From NCBI GenBank assembly GCA_963646285.1, contig CAVIWF010000003.1, positions 1 through 64,000 of the forward strand: 64,000 bases of DNA, given 5' to 3'. Below the pieces are notes generated by a model. It saw only the letters and a list, made by a program, of their open reading frames with translations, ran no database searches and was not told where the DNA came from. This DNA comes from CAKUFA01 sp963646285. GTDB lineage: Bacteria > Bacillota > Clostridia > Christensenellales > Aristaeellaceae. Shown here piece after piece: positions 42,991 to 51,828 of this stretch (its first letter is position 1; every line of letters begins with the position of its first letter). A program made the translations under genes and the position numbers.

Positions 42991-43635
42991 ATGGAGGAAC
43001 AAGAAAGAATCCTCAGCCTTGTGAGAGACGAAATTCGCCGCCTCTTCTCGGATGATTTTTCCGGTCATGACGCATGGCACACCATCCGTGTGGAGCGTAC
43101 CGCCGCCGTTATTGCTGAGGCGGAAGGCTGTGATGTTTTCATCGTGCGTCTCGGTGCCCTGCTCCACGACGCAGATGACCCCAAGCTTTTTTCCACCCAG
43201 GATTATCAAAACGCCCGTGACATCATGGCTCGCGCCTACGTGGATGCATCCACTGCCCAGCAGGTCATTGCCGCTATCGCCACCGTATCCTTCAAGGGAA
43301 CAGACACCCAAACCCCCACCACCTTGGCGGGCAAGGTATTGCAGGATGCCGACCGGCTGGATGCACTGGGCGCCATCGGCATTGCCCGTACCTTTGCCTA
43401 CGGCGGCAGCCACAGCCGAGCCATGTATGACCCGGAGCTTCCTCCCCTGCTGCATATGGATGAAGCCGCTTACCGCAAAAATCAGGGCAGCAGTTTGAAT
43501 CACTTTTATGAGAAGCTTTTCCTCCTCAAGGATATGATGAACACCGACACTGCACGGCGCATGGCAGCAAAGCGGGATGCCTATCTCCATGCCTTTGCAG
43601 AAGAGTTCCTGGCTGAATGGGATGGAAAATGCTAA
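42991..43635 (+). CDS. HD-domain metal-dependent phosphohydrolase
   Basis: 214 residues. The HD motif is present: His in GHDAWHTIRVER (about 26), the HD pair in LGALLHDADDPKLF (about 57-60) and the late Asp in VLQDADRLDALGAIGIAR (about 118). It matches the YedJ/YpgQ-like group, which acts on nucleotides or other phosphoesters. AAAGGAG lies 7 nt before ATG. It is first in a run with a GNAT gene and a small membrane protein gene. Confidence 0.9.
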   Translation: MEEQERILSLVRDEIRRLFSDDFSGHDAWHTIRVERTAAVIAEAEGCDVFIVRLGALLHDADDPKLFSTQDYQNARDIMARAYVDASTAQQVIAAIATVSFKGTDTQTPTTLAGKVLQDADRLDALGAIGIARTFAYGGSHSRAMYDPELPPLLHMDEAAYRKNQGSSLNHFYEKLFLLKDMMNTDTARRMAAKRDAYLHAFAEEFLAEWDGKC

Positions 43636-43676
43636 CCCTGCAACGAACAGATTTGCTGACAGAAAGGATGGATGAT

Positions 43677-44168
43677 ATGATCATTCGTGTAACAGAAGAA
43701 AAAGATATTCCCGCCTGCCGTGACATTTATAATCACGAGGTACTCCATGGTCTGGCTACCTTTGATACCGAGCCCAAATCCATGGAAGAACGCAAGGCCT
43801 GGTTCGATGCCCACAACCGTGATCATCATCCCCTGCTGACAGCAGAAATCGACGGTCAGGTTGCCGGCTACGCCAGTCTATCCACCTATCGTCCCCGCAC
43901 GGCCTACAATGGCACGGTAGAATTGTCCGTCTATGTAGGCGAAGGATTCCGCCACCGTGGGGTGGCCAGTGCGCTGGTCAAGGAGCTGCTGACCATGGCC
44001 AAGGCGGATCCTGACATTCACAATGTGGTTTCCGTGATCACCGGGTGCAACACCGCCAGCATTGCCCTGCACGAGCAGTTTGGCTTCACCTATGTGGGTA
44101 CGCTGCACAAGGTGGGCGTGAAGTTTGGCCAGTATCTGGACACGGTGGAATACGAAATGCTGGTGTGA
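43677..44168 (+). CDS. GNAT N-acetyltransferase (phosphinothricin/MnaT-like)
   Basis: 163 residues. It has the acetyl-CoA loop VGEGFRHRGVASALV (about 82-96) and the family opening IRVTEEKDIPACRDIYNHEV. NTASIALHEQFGF is the usual C-terminal signature. Related enzymes acetylate phosphinothricin, methionine sulfone or other amino-acid analogues. ATG at 43677 has AAAGG 9 nt upstream; the ATG at 43668 is too close to that site. Confidence 0.9.
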   Translation: MIIRVTEEKDIPACRDIYNHEVLHGLATFDTEPKSMEERKAWFDAHNRDHHPLLTAEIDGQVAGYASLSTYRPRTAYNGTVELSVYVGEGFRHRGVASALVKELLTMAKADPDIHNVVSVITGCNTASIALHEQFGFTYVGTLHKVGVKFGQYLDTVEYEMLV

Positions 44169-44178
44169 GGTAATAAAC

Positions 44179-44394
44179 ATGAAAAAGCTTTCTCCTGATG
44201 CAAAACTGATTCTTGCCGGTGTCGGCGCCATTGTGACGCTGGTGCTTGCCCTGGTTGACTTGCTGCCCATGGTGCTCCGGGAAATCATGATCGTTGCCGC
44301 TCTGGTGCTCAGCGTCCTGTACATCTACTTTTTCTACAAAAATCCAGAAAACCGGAAGTACCGCCGGAAGCTGCCGAAGGACGATGAAAAATAA
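44179..44394 (+). CDS. Small two-helix membrane protein
   Basis: 71 residues. Two hydrophobic helices (about 9-28 and 33-53) are followed by a basic tail (NPENRKYRRKLPKDDEK), so it is probably an inner-face-anchored membrane protein. GAGGT lies 7 nt before ATG, and the gene starts 10 nt after the GNAT stop, which supports real translation. No family is recognised. Confidence 0.65.
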   Translation: MKKLSPDAKLILAGVGAIVTLVLALVDLLPMVLREIMIVAALVLSVLYIYFFYKNPENRKYRRKLPKDDEK

Positions 44395-44447
44395 GCCGAA
44401 AGTGAACCGAAACCAAAAAATATCTATTCAATTCGTGAAAATTATGG

Positions 44448-44453
44448 TATACT
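44448..44453 (+). promoter_or_regulatory. -10 element of the NifU-like/GGGtGRT unit
   Basis: TATACT, with only a weak TATTCA 17 bp upstream; start near 44460. The 53 bp between the previous stop and this site show no terminator. Confidence 0.45.
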
Positions 44454-44514
44454 AAAGCCGATCATGCAAAGGAACATCATGGCATGACGATCCACAGATA
44501 GGAGGAACCAAACG

Positions 44515-45216
44515 ATGCAATACTCCAAGGAAGTTGAAGAAATGGTCTGCATCGCCAAGGGACCGAACCATGGTCCCGCCCCGATCCCTGAAGAGGGTCA
44601 GTGGGTGCAGGCGAAGGAGATCACCGACATTTCCGGCCTGACCCACGGCATTGGCTGGTGCGCGCCCCAGCAAGGTGCCTGCAAATTGACACTGAATGTT
44701 AAGAAAGGCGTTATCGAAGAAGCTCTGGTGGAAACCATCGGCTGCTCCGGCATGACGCATTCCGCTGCTATGGCCAGCGAAATTCTCCCCGGCAAAACCA
44801 TTCTGGAAGCACTGAACACCGACCTGGTGTGCGATGCAATCAACACGGCTATGCGTGAGCTGTTCCTGCAGATCGTTTACGGCCGTACCCAGTCCGCTTT
44901 CTCTGATGACGGTCTGGTCATCGGCGCAGGTCTGGAAGACCTGGGCAAGGGTCTGCGCAGCCAGGTGGGTACCATGTACGGCACCAAGCTGAAGGGCACC
45001 CGCTATCTGGAAATGGCAGAAGGCTATGTGCTGAAGCTGGCCGTGGATAAGGACGACCAGGTGTGCGGCTATCAGTTCCTGTCCCTGGGCAAGATGATGG
45101 ACGCTATCAAGAAGGGCATGAGCCCCAACGAAGCTTACGAGAAGAACATCGGCACCTATGGCCGGTTCAAGGCTGAAGACGGCGCGGTCAAGTGGATCGA
45201 TCCGCGCAAGCAGTAA
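44515..45216 (+). CDS. NifU-like iron-sulfur cluster scaffold protein
   Basis: 233 residues. The N-terminal half resembles the NifU/IscU fold, with Cys in HGIGWCAPQQGACKL, in the conserved VETIGCSGMTHSAA and in DLVCDAIN. The C-terminal half is specific to this subgroup. It is known as the partner of GGGtGRT proteins, next to which it is usually encoded, but its client is not established. AGGAGG precedes ATG. The next gene follows after 18 nt with its own GAGGAGG. Codon use here (many GGT, GCT, CGT) hints at high expression. Confidence 0.8.
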   Translation: MQYSKEVEEMVCIAKGPNHGPAPIPEEGQWVQAKEITDISGLTHGIGWCAPQQGACKLTLNVKKGVIEEALVETIGCSGMTHSAAMASEILPGKTILEALNTDLVCDAINTAMRELFLQIVYGRTQSAFSDDGLVIGAGLEDLGKGLRSQVGTMYGTKLKGTRYLEMAEGYVLKLAVDKDDQVCGYQFLSLGKMMDAIKKGMSPNEAYEKNIGTYGRFKAEDGAVKWIDPRKQ

Positions 45217-45234
45217 TTGAGGAGGTGTGCAAGA

Positions 45235-46257
45235 ATGGCTCTGTTTGAAGGTTATGAACGTCGCATGCCTCAGCTCCAGCCCGTGCTCGAAAAGTATGGC
45301 TTCAAGGATTTTGATGAGCTGAAGGCTTTCAACAACGCTAAGGGTGTGGATGCTTACAAGATCGTAGAGGGCATTCAGCCGATCGCTTTTGAAAACGCCA
45401 AGTGGGCCTATGAGCTTGGTGCTGCCATTGCCCTGAAGAAGGGTGTAAAGACCGCTGCCGAGGCTGCCAAGTGCGTTGGCGAGGGTCTGCAGGCTTTCTG
45501 CATCCCCGGCTCCGTTGCTGACCAGCGTCAGGTGGGTCTGGGTCACGGCAACCTGGGCGCTATGCTGCTGGATGAGAAGACCGAGTGCTTTGCTTTCCTG
45601 GCTGGCCACGAGTCCTTCGCCGCTGCTGAAGGTGCTATCGGCATTGCCCGCAACGCCAACAAGGTTCGTAAGAACCCCCTGCGCGTTATCCTGAACGGCC
45701 TGGGCAAGGACGCTGCCATGATCATCAGCCGTATCAACGGCTTCACCTATGTGCAGACCAAGTATGATTACCTGTCTGCCGACGTGAAGGAAGATCATGC
45801 ATTGACCGTTGTGAAGGAAACCAAGTACTCCGACGGCGAGCGTTCCAAGGTTCGCTGCTACGGTGCAGACGATGTGCGTGAGGGCGTTGCCATCATGTGG
45901 CACGAAGGCGTGGATGTGTCCATTACCGGCAACTCCACCAACCCCACCCGTTTCCAGCACCCTGTAGCCGGCACCTATAAGAAGGAATGCTGGGAAGCTG
46001 GCAAGCAGTACTTCTCCGTGGCTTCCGGCGGCGGCACCGGCCGTACCCTGCACCCCGACAACATGGCTGCCGGTCCTGCCAGCTACGGCATGACGGATAC
46101 CATGGGTCGTATGCACTCCGACGCTCAGTTCGCTGGTTCTTCTTCCGTGCCTGCCCACGTGGAAATGATGGGTCTCATCGGCATGGGCAACAACCCCATG
46201 GTCGGCGCTACCGTAGCTGTGGCCGTGGCTGTGGAAGAAGCTCAGAAGAACGCCTAA
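45235..46257 (+). CDS. GGGtGRT protein
   Basis: 340 residues. The family-defining SGGGTGRTLHPDN lies at about residue 263. Other conserved stretches are HGNLGAMLLDE, FLAGHESFAAAEGAIGIA and the C-terminal GNNPMVGATVAVAVAVEEA. The family is widespread in anaerobes and nearly always paired with the NifU-like protein, yet no enzymatic function is known to me. Codon use is again biased towards GCT/GGT/CGT, unlike neighbouring genes, suggesting abundant protein. A strong terminator follows. Confidence 0.88.
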   Translation: MALFEGYERRMPQLQPVLEKYGFKDFDELKAFNNAKGVDAYKIVEGIQPIAFENAKWAYELGAAIALKKGVKTAAEAAKCVGEGLQAFCIPGSVADQRQVGLGHGNLGAMLLDEKTECFAFLAGHESFAAAEGAIGIARNANKVRKNPLRVILNGLGKDAAMIISRINGFTYVQTKYDYLSADVKEDHALTVVKETKYSDGERSKVRCYGADDVREGVAIMWHEGVDVSITGNSTNPTRFQHPVAGTYKKECWEAGKQYFSVASGGGTGRTLHPDNMAAGPASYGMTDTMGRMHSDAQFAGSSSVPAHVEMMGLIGMGNNPMVGATVAVAVAVEEAQKNA

Positions 46258-46276
46258 TTCCATCGTAACATAAAGG

Positions 46277-46325
46277 AGCGAAGCTTTTCACCGCTGCAAA
46301 GTGGTTGAAAGCTTCGCTTTTTTTG
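46277..46325. terminator. Terminator between the GGGtGRT gene and rarA
   Basis: AGCGAAGCTTTTCA (46277-46290) pairs with TGAAAGCTTCGCT (46306-46318), then seven or more Ts on the plus strand. The genes are convergent; the minus-strand side has fewer Ts. Confidence 0.88.
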
Positions 46326-46347
46326 TATTCGATTTCCGGTGCGTCTG

Positions 46348-47667
46348 TTATCCCTTTTTGTTCTTCATCTGCGCCCGAGCCTGATGATTGCGGAGAATGG
46401 GCGCTTCATGCCCCATATCCGATGGATGGTAGTATTGCTTCCCCTTCACTTCCGGGGGCATATACTCTTGCTGCACCCAGTGTCCCGGAAAATCGTGGGG
46501 ATAAAGATACCCTTTCCCCGAGCCAAGCCTTTCCGAGCCTTTATAATGGGTATCCCGCAGGTGAACCGGGACTGCACCGAATCCGCCCTTTTCCGCATCC
46601 GCCATGGCAGCATCCACTGCTGCGCTCACTGCATTGGATTTCGGGCTTTCGCATACCGCAATAATGGCCTGAGCAATGGGCAGCCGTGCTTCCGGCATAC
46701 CGACCGTTTCAAGATCCTGTGCGGCAGCGGCAGCCTGAAGCATGGCTACCGGGTTGGCCAATCCCACGTCCTCGCTGGCATGGGCAATGATTCGCCTGAC
46801 GATCAGCCGTGGATCCACCCCCGCATAAATAAGCCGGGCAAACCAAGCCAGTGCCGCATCACTGTCCGACCCACGAAGGGACTTGCAGAAAGCACTGAGC
46901 ATATCGTAATACAGGCTTTCATCACAGCGGAGCATGGGCTTCTGGATGCTCTCTTCCGCCACCGCCATGGTGATGTGAATGATTCCCTCTGCATCTGCCG
47001 GGGTGGTCAGCACCGCCAGCTCAATGGCGCCCAGCGCCGAGCGCACATCCCCATCTGCAATGCGGGCAATGTGCTTCAAGGCTGCATCCTCTGCCACCAC
47101 GTGCAGCTCTCCATAGCCCCGTTCCTTGTCCTTCAGGGCATGGTTCATGGCTGTGATCACATCCGCCTCGCTGAGTGGAAAGAACTGAAAAACCCGGCAC
47201 CGGCTGACGATAGCCGGTGTCATGGCAATCATGGGATTCTCCGTTGTGGAGCCAATGAAGCGGATGGTTCCCCGCTCAATGGCCGGCAGGATGCTGTCGC
47301 TCTGTGCCTTGTTCCAGCGGTGGCACTCATCCAGCAGCAAATAGGTGGACTGACCATACAGCCGCTGCCGTTCCTCCGCTGCCTTGATCACTTCCCGCAC
47401 ATCTGCCACGCCGCTGGTCACGGCATTCAGCTGCACAAAGGCAGCTTGGGTTGCATGGGCGATGATCGAAGCCAGGGTGGTTTTTCCGCAGCCAGGGGGA
47501 CCGAAGAAAATGGAGGAAGTTAACCGGTCTGCCTCAATGGCACGGCGAAGCAGCCGTCCCTCCCCCACCAGGTGCCGCTGACCGATGAACTCGTCCAGGG
47601 TTCGGGGGCGCATTCGATCCGCCAGGGGGGCGGAGGATGCATTGGCCATTTGAAAAAGATCCATCAT
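46348..47667 (-). CDS. rarA: Replication-associated recombination protein A (AAA+ ATPase)
   Basis: 439 residues, normal for RarA/MgsA. Visible: the RMRPRTLDEFIGQRHLVG opening, Walker A FFGPPGCGKTT (about 54-64), Walker B YLLLDECHRWN (about 109), sensor-1 FIGSTTENP and the C-terminal conserved PVHLRDTHYKGSERLGSGKGYLYPHDFP. It acts at stalled forks with single-strand-binding protein. GGGAG lies 7 nt before ATG. It is the last gene of a minus-strand run, 12 nt after DUF1294. Confidence 0.95.
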   Translation of the reverse strand: MMDLFQMANASSAPLADRMRPRTLDEFIGQRHLVGEGRLLRRAIEADRLTSSIFFGPPGCGKTTLASIIAHATQAAFVQLNAVTSGVADVREVIKAAEERQRLYGQSTYLLLDECHRWNKAQSDSILPAIERGTIRFIGSTTENPMIAMTPAIVSRCRVFQFFPLSEADVITAMNHALKDKERGYGELHVVAEDAALKHIARIADGDVRSALGAIELAVLTTPADAEGIIHITMAVAEESIQKPMLRCDESLYYDMLSAFCKSLRGSDSDAALAWFARLIYAGVDPRLIVRRIIAHASEDVGLANPVAMLQAAAAAQDLETVGMPEARLPIAQAIIAVCESPKSNAVSAAVDAAMADAEKGGFGAVPVHLRDTHYKGSERLGSGKGYLYPHDFPGHWVQQEYMPPEVKGKQYYHPSDMGHEAPILRNHQARAQMKNKKG

Positions 47668-47679
47668 GTTCTTACTCCC

Positions 47680-47949
47680 TTAGATCACATGCCCTGCCCA
47701 CAGCAGCAGGACAAGCTGAACCAGCATCATGGCCGGCAAACCGTAGCGGAAATACCAGTGCTTTGTTTTGTGGTGAAAGCAGAACATGCCCAGTGTGCCC
47801 CCAATGCCGCCGAAGCAGGCCGATGTCAGCAGCAATGTCCGTTCGGAAATGCGCCACTGATGCTTCCGTGCCCGGCGTTTGTCGATGCCCATCAGGAGAA
47901 AGGCAAGCAGGCTCATGACAGCCGTTGCAATCAAGAGAATTTTCAACAT
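47680..47949 (-). CDS. DUF1294 membrane protein
   Basis: 89 residues with about three hydrophobic helices and the DUF1294 core MGIDKRRARKHQWRISERTLL, then GGIGGTLGMFCFHHKTKHWYF. Function is unknown. It lies 12 nt from both neighbours. Confidence 0.88.
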   Translation of the reverse strand: MLKILLIATAVMSLLAFLLMGIDKRRARKHQWRISERTLLLTSACFGGIGGTLGMFCFHHKTKHWYFRYGLPAMMLVQLVLLLWAGHVI

Positions 47950-47961
47950 GGGATAGCCTCC

Positions 47962-49557
47962 TTATTGAGCCGCTGCATGTTCCGTGGCATCGTCTTTTCC
48001 CTGGGGTGCAGGGCTTGCCGTTCGCCGCTGCTGCGTATACCGGCGGGTGCTTCGATTCTGCCTTTCCGGTGCTGCGCGGTGGCGGTTGATAATCGGCCGC
48101 TGCTGCCAGGCGCTGATGTCGTAAACATTCACCAGCTTGGGGGGACGTCCGGCTCGCCACACCATGGGACGCAGGGTTTCTGCCCCAAAGAAGGTGATGT
48201 AGGGATACGCTCCCATCAGGGCGCCGTCCCGACATACGCAGGCATGGGGGAAGTTCATCAGCTCCATCAGTGCCGTGTTGAAGGGTTTTAATCCCAAAGC
48301 CGTAATCTGGGTACTGATCTTCTCTTCCAGGGAAGCAACCACATTTTCATCAATGGCACTGCCGGTAATGGAAAGACAGGCAGCTGCCAGATGGCGGCAC
48401 ACAAAGCGCAGCACAGCATCCAGCCGGTTATCTGCCGCAGCCAGTGCCTTTTGCATGGCGGGATGCTTTTCCGCAATGCTGCTCAGGGTGGTCAGTACCT
48501 CCTCCGCAGGCAGCTTGGACAAGGCCCGGAAATAGGCAATGCTGGTTTCCAGGCAGCCCTTGGTGCCGGTAATGTTGGTCAGCACCGGGCGCACCGCCAT
48601 ACGATTGCGCACGCTGACCTCGTCCCTGGGCCAGGAGTAGCACTGCCGGCGAATCTCTTCCCCTGCATAGTAGAACAGCAGCACCCCGAAGTGAACCTCC
48701 GAGCCCATGCGGGGCACCATATCATCCGTATTCACCACATGGTACAGGGGATACGCCGCCGGATCCGGCACGGCGTTGCCCACTGCCACAGAAGGGGGCG
48801 CAAAGCCGTAGCCCACCATATTCGTCGGCAGCACGTTTTCGTTCACCATTTTCCGATGGCAGTACAGCTGCATAATGGCAGCCCCCTGACTGTGCCCCAC
48901 CAGCCACAGGATGAAGCGGCTGTTTTCGCTGCCTGCCTCCTGAAGGATCTGGGTTAAGGTCAGGTCTTTCAGCCCCAATTCCCTGGCTGTCTGGGGAAAG
49001 GTGATGTCCTTTTCGTTGTTTTCAAACTGACGGGTCAGCTGAAGGAAGCCTTGATGCATGCCGTCTTCACTGGCCATGCGGAAATTGGAAAACCAGTCGT
49101 ACAGCCGGGTGCCTGTGCCCATGAAGCTAATGGCTACAATGTACCTGCCATCCCCGGTGGGGCGGCACATAACCAGGGCCTTGCCTGTATCGCTTTTTTC
49201 AATTTGCCGCAGTGCGCCTACCACCTGCCCCAAAGGGTTGTGCTGCTGCATTTTGGCACGGATCCGGTTCAGCTTCCACGCCGTAGCCAGCCGCCCCAGG
49301 GCTCCTTCCGGTGCATCCACGCCGTGGGTCAGCTCCCCATCCACCTGAATGGTCACATCCCGCCAGCCTGCCTTCAGCCACAGTTCAATGTCCATGGCAT
49401 AGGTATCGGCAGCCAATTCCACGCTCATGCGCATGGCCTCCTTGGACAAGGGCGGCCGCTTCTGTCCAAGGCAGTCCTTCACCCAGGGCTGCATCAAAGG
49501 GGATGTGTCGCTCAGGCACACATGGGTTGCTTCGCTGTAAATTTTCTGTTCCTCCAT
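47962..49557 (-). CDS. Lipase (class 3)-like alpha/beta hydrolase
   Basis: 531 residues. The nucleophile elbow VGHSQGAAIMQLY (Ser near 220) and the later VVNTDDMVPRMG (candidate Asp) fit the class 3 lipase fold. The segment VAISFMGTGTRLYDWFSNF matches the oxyanion-side strand of that family. There is no signal peptide, so it may act inside the cell or be exported another way. The last 40 residues are basic and low-complexity. It sits in a co-directional run, 12 nt before DUF1294. Confidence 0.8.
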   Translation of the reverse strand: MEEQKIYSEATHVCLSDTSPLMQPWVKDCLGQKRPPLSKEAMRMSVELAADTYAMDIELWLKAGWRDVTIQVDGELTHGVDAPEGALGRLATAWKLNRIRAKMQQHNPLGQVVGALRQIEKSDTGKALVMCRPTGDGRYIVAISFMGTGTRLYDWFSNFRMASEDGMHQGFLQLTRQFENNEKDITFPQTARELGLKDLTLTQILQEAGSENSRFILWLVGHSQGAAIMQLYCHRKMVNENVLPTNMVGYGFAPPSVAVGNAVPDPAAYPLYHVVNTDDMVPRMGSEVHFGVLLFYYAGEEIRRQCYSWPRDEVSVRNRMAVRPVLTNITGTKGCLETSIAYFRALSKLPAEEVLTTLSSIAEKHPAMQKALAAADNRLDAVLRFVCRHLAAACLSITGSAIDENVVASLEEKISTQITALGLKPFNTALMELMNFPHACVCRDGALMGAYPYITFFGAETLRPMVWRAGRPPKLVNVYDISAWQQRPIINRHRAAPERQNRSTRRYTQQRRTASPAPQGKDDATEHAAAQ

Positions 49558-49598
49558 ACTTTGCCACGCTCCGTCGCTTCTGTCGAAAAGGATTTCCC

Positions 49599-49817
49599 TT
49601 ATCCTTCACCCTCGTCGCCCTTTCGGAAATCAGCAGAAAGGATTTGTTCCGCCGAAAGGGTTATGGTTCTTTTCGGCCGCTGGGTCAAAACAGTCACCTG
49701 CCTGCCATCCCAGGCAAGCACCTTCCCATTGGCCTGGCACAGCTTGCCGTCGCCATCCTGCCAAATCAGGCGAATTACTCGGTCATGTTCCATGGAATAC
49801 ACAAAGAGACGCTCCAC
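49599..49817 (-). CDS. Small hypothetical protein
   Basis: 72 residues if the GTG at 49817 is used; GGAGGG lies 5 nt before it, and it starts one base after the preceding stop codon. A later ATG at 49793 is the alternative. The sequence (HDRVIRLIWQDGDGKLCQAN, then LAWDGRQVTVLTQRPKRTI) suggests a small all-beta fold like a KOW or SH3-type barrel. No family is recognised. Confidence 0.6.
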   Translation of the reverse strand: MERLFVYSMEHDRVIRLIWQDGDGKLCQANGKVLAWDGRQVTVLTQRPKRTITLSAEQILSADFRKGDEGEG

Positions 49818-49818
49818 C

Positions 49819-51795
49819 TTAGCCCTCCGGTACTTTCCATATGGTCGCTTCGCTATTGCTGAACACCACCTCATACATGGCGTTCAGGGCATCCTCATCC
49901 ACGGCATAGCTGCTCCGTTCATAGCTGCTGACGTAGATGTAGTCCACATCATACCTGGTAAGGATGTCCGTGTTGTTGCTGGGATCAAGATAGAAAAGGG
50001 CAATGTCGCTTTGCCGGTCGTACACATTAAAGCCGTGCCAGTACAGCCACAGGGTGCCGCCACCGCACAGCACGTTCCGCCCTGCAATGGCGCACACAGG
50101 ATTCAGGTGCTGGGTGCCGGTAAGCACGGTGCAGTGCTCCTCTGTATGATCCCGAATGTACTCCCCGGCCTCCACCGCATCGGCAGAAAAAGCCTGATAG
50201 TCGCTGATGCACTCCCGCCACAATGTCAGCGTTGCAGAGAGGAAAATCACCACTGCACTGCATACGGCAATCACCGGCCTTGCCCGCAGGCCCTTCAGCC
50301 GCCGCCACACCTCCGCCATCCAGTCTGCAACGATCATGCAGCACAGCAGCCAGGCCAGGTACAGCAGCTTGTTGTTGTCATACTCGTTGGGCTGGAAACG
50401 AATCAGCTCCGCCGCCAGAATGATCGGCAATGCCCCAGCAAAGATTCGCCGCTTGTGGGGGTCTTTTTCAAACAGTGCCAGCACCAGCGCCAATACGGGC
50501 AGCCCGATATTCTTCACATAGAACCACAGGTAAAAGTCCCGCATACCGCTGCCGCCGGGATTGTTGACCCAGTTGAACTGAAAGGTCAGGAAGGTGTTGC
50601 CTGCCCCTTCCGCATCGGCTGACTGGAAGGTTTGAGTGAAGGTAAAGCAGATCAGCTGAGGCAGTGCCAGTGCGGCGGCAATCACCGCATACCGCAGATA
50701 GCGAATCAGCAGCTTCTTCCGTTCCCCATCATGCCAAAGGTCATACACCATCATGCCGAAAGAGCACAGCGCCAGTGCCAGGAAGGAGTGGGTATGAATC
50801 AGGGGCAGTGCTCCTGCCCACACGCCCAGCAGCACTTCACTGCGAAGGTTCCCCTTGGGTTCCCGCTTTGCAGGGTCAAAGCACTGGTACAGCAGATAGA
50901 AGCAGGGAATCACCATGCACCAGCCCCCCAACAGGGTACGCTGGGGAACCATCAGGTCTGCAATCACGTTGGACCAGCGAAGGTTGTTGGGATCCGGCTG
51001 ATTGGTGGGTGTTTTATAATACCCGGTCAGGATGTTCTTCAGCCGAGCCAGTACCGTCAGGCTACCGTCCGCTTCGTACCCTGCCGCCTGATCGAAATCG
51101 TAAAGGAAACCCAATCCCCCGTTCAGAAAGAACAGCAGCGCAGCCAGCACCACGGTTTTCTGCCCCAGGGTCATGCTCCGTGCCAGGATCATCACGCCCA
51201 TGAAGCACAGTGCCATCATCACCGATGCAGGGATCACCGTGGCAGCCTGCAAGCTCCATCCCATCAGGTAAAAGCTGGTGGACAGGCTATCCGCCAGAAA
51301 GGGATAGGACAGCCTGTGTCCCGGGAAAATGCTGTATTCCGGCGGGAAGGATGCATTCTTCAGGCTGGTAATAAAGCTCAGGTGCATGGGTAAATCCCCA
51401 TAGGTGCTTTGACCTACATGCCAGCTTCCGTCCTCCGCCACCCGCATTACATGGGTATATTGCAGATAGGCGCCCAGCACCGTCAGGGGCAGTGCCACCA
51501 GCAGCAGCTGCCGCAAAAGCCGGCTTTCCTGCTGATTCCACGAGGCAGGCGTCCGCTTATCCCGCAGGAAATAGGCAGCAGCCGTAAGCACTGCCACCCC
51601 CCCCAGGGCCGCCCAGTGCGCCGCCATGGTAAAGCCCAGCCCAAAGGCGAAGAGAACCGGCAGCCACATCATTTCCAGCACGCCGAAGCACATGCCCAGC
51701 CACAGTCGAGTCAGGGGGCTTTGCCGGGGCAGGAGCCAGTGCACTGCCATCACGCCGCAGGCAAGAAAACACAGGAAGTAGGCCAAAGCTGCCAT
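49819..51795 (-). CDS. Polytopic membrane protein, probable GT-C-type glycosyltransferase
   Basis: 658 residues with about 12 membrane helices in the first 500 and a soluble C-terminal domain of about 150. The extracytoplasmic loop YGDLPMHLSFITSLK carries an acidic residue in the position common to GT-C enzymes, and PQRTLLGGW and HTHSFLALAL are further loop motifs. Such enzymes use polyprenyl-phosphate sugars. I see no closer family. It starts 33 nt after an M42 gene stop. Confidence 0.65.
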   Translation of the reverse strand: MAALAYFLCFLACGVMAVHWLLPRQSPLTRLWLGMCFGVLEMMWLPVLFAFGLGFTMAAHWAALGGVAVLTAAAYFLRDKRTPASWNQQESRLLRQLLLVALPLTVLGAYLQYTHVMRVAEDGSWHVGQSTYGDLPMHLSFITSLKNASFPPEYSIFPGHRLSYPFLADSLSTSFYLMGWSLQAATVIPASVMMALCFMGVMILARSMTLGQKTVVLAALLFFLNGGLGFLYDFDQAAGYEADGSLTVLARLKNILTGYYKTPTNQPDPNNLRWSNVIADLMVPQRTLLGGWCMVIPCFYLLYQCFDPAKREPKGNLRSEVLLGVWAGALPLIHTHSFLALALCSFGMMVYDLWHDGERKKLLIRYLRYAVIAAALALPQLICFTFTQTFQSADAEGAGNTFLTFQFNWVNNPGGSGMRDFYLWFYVKNIGLPVLALVLALFEKDPHKRRIFAGALPIILAAELIRFQPNEYDNNKLLYLAWLLCCMIVADWMAEVWRRLKGLRARPVIAVCSAVVIFLSATLTLWRECISDYQAFSADAVEAGEYIRDHTEEHCTVLTGTQHLNPVCAIAGRNVLCGGGTLWLYWHGFNVYDRQSDIALFYLDPSNNTDILTRYDVDYIYVSSYERSSYAVDEDALNAMYEVVFSNSEATIWKVPEG

Positions 51796-51828
51796 GAAGT
51801 CACCTCGATTGCATTTGTGTCCGAGCCT

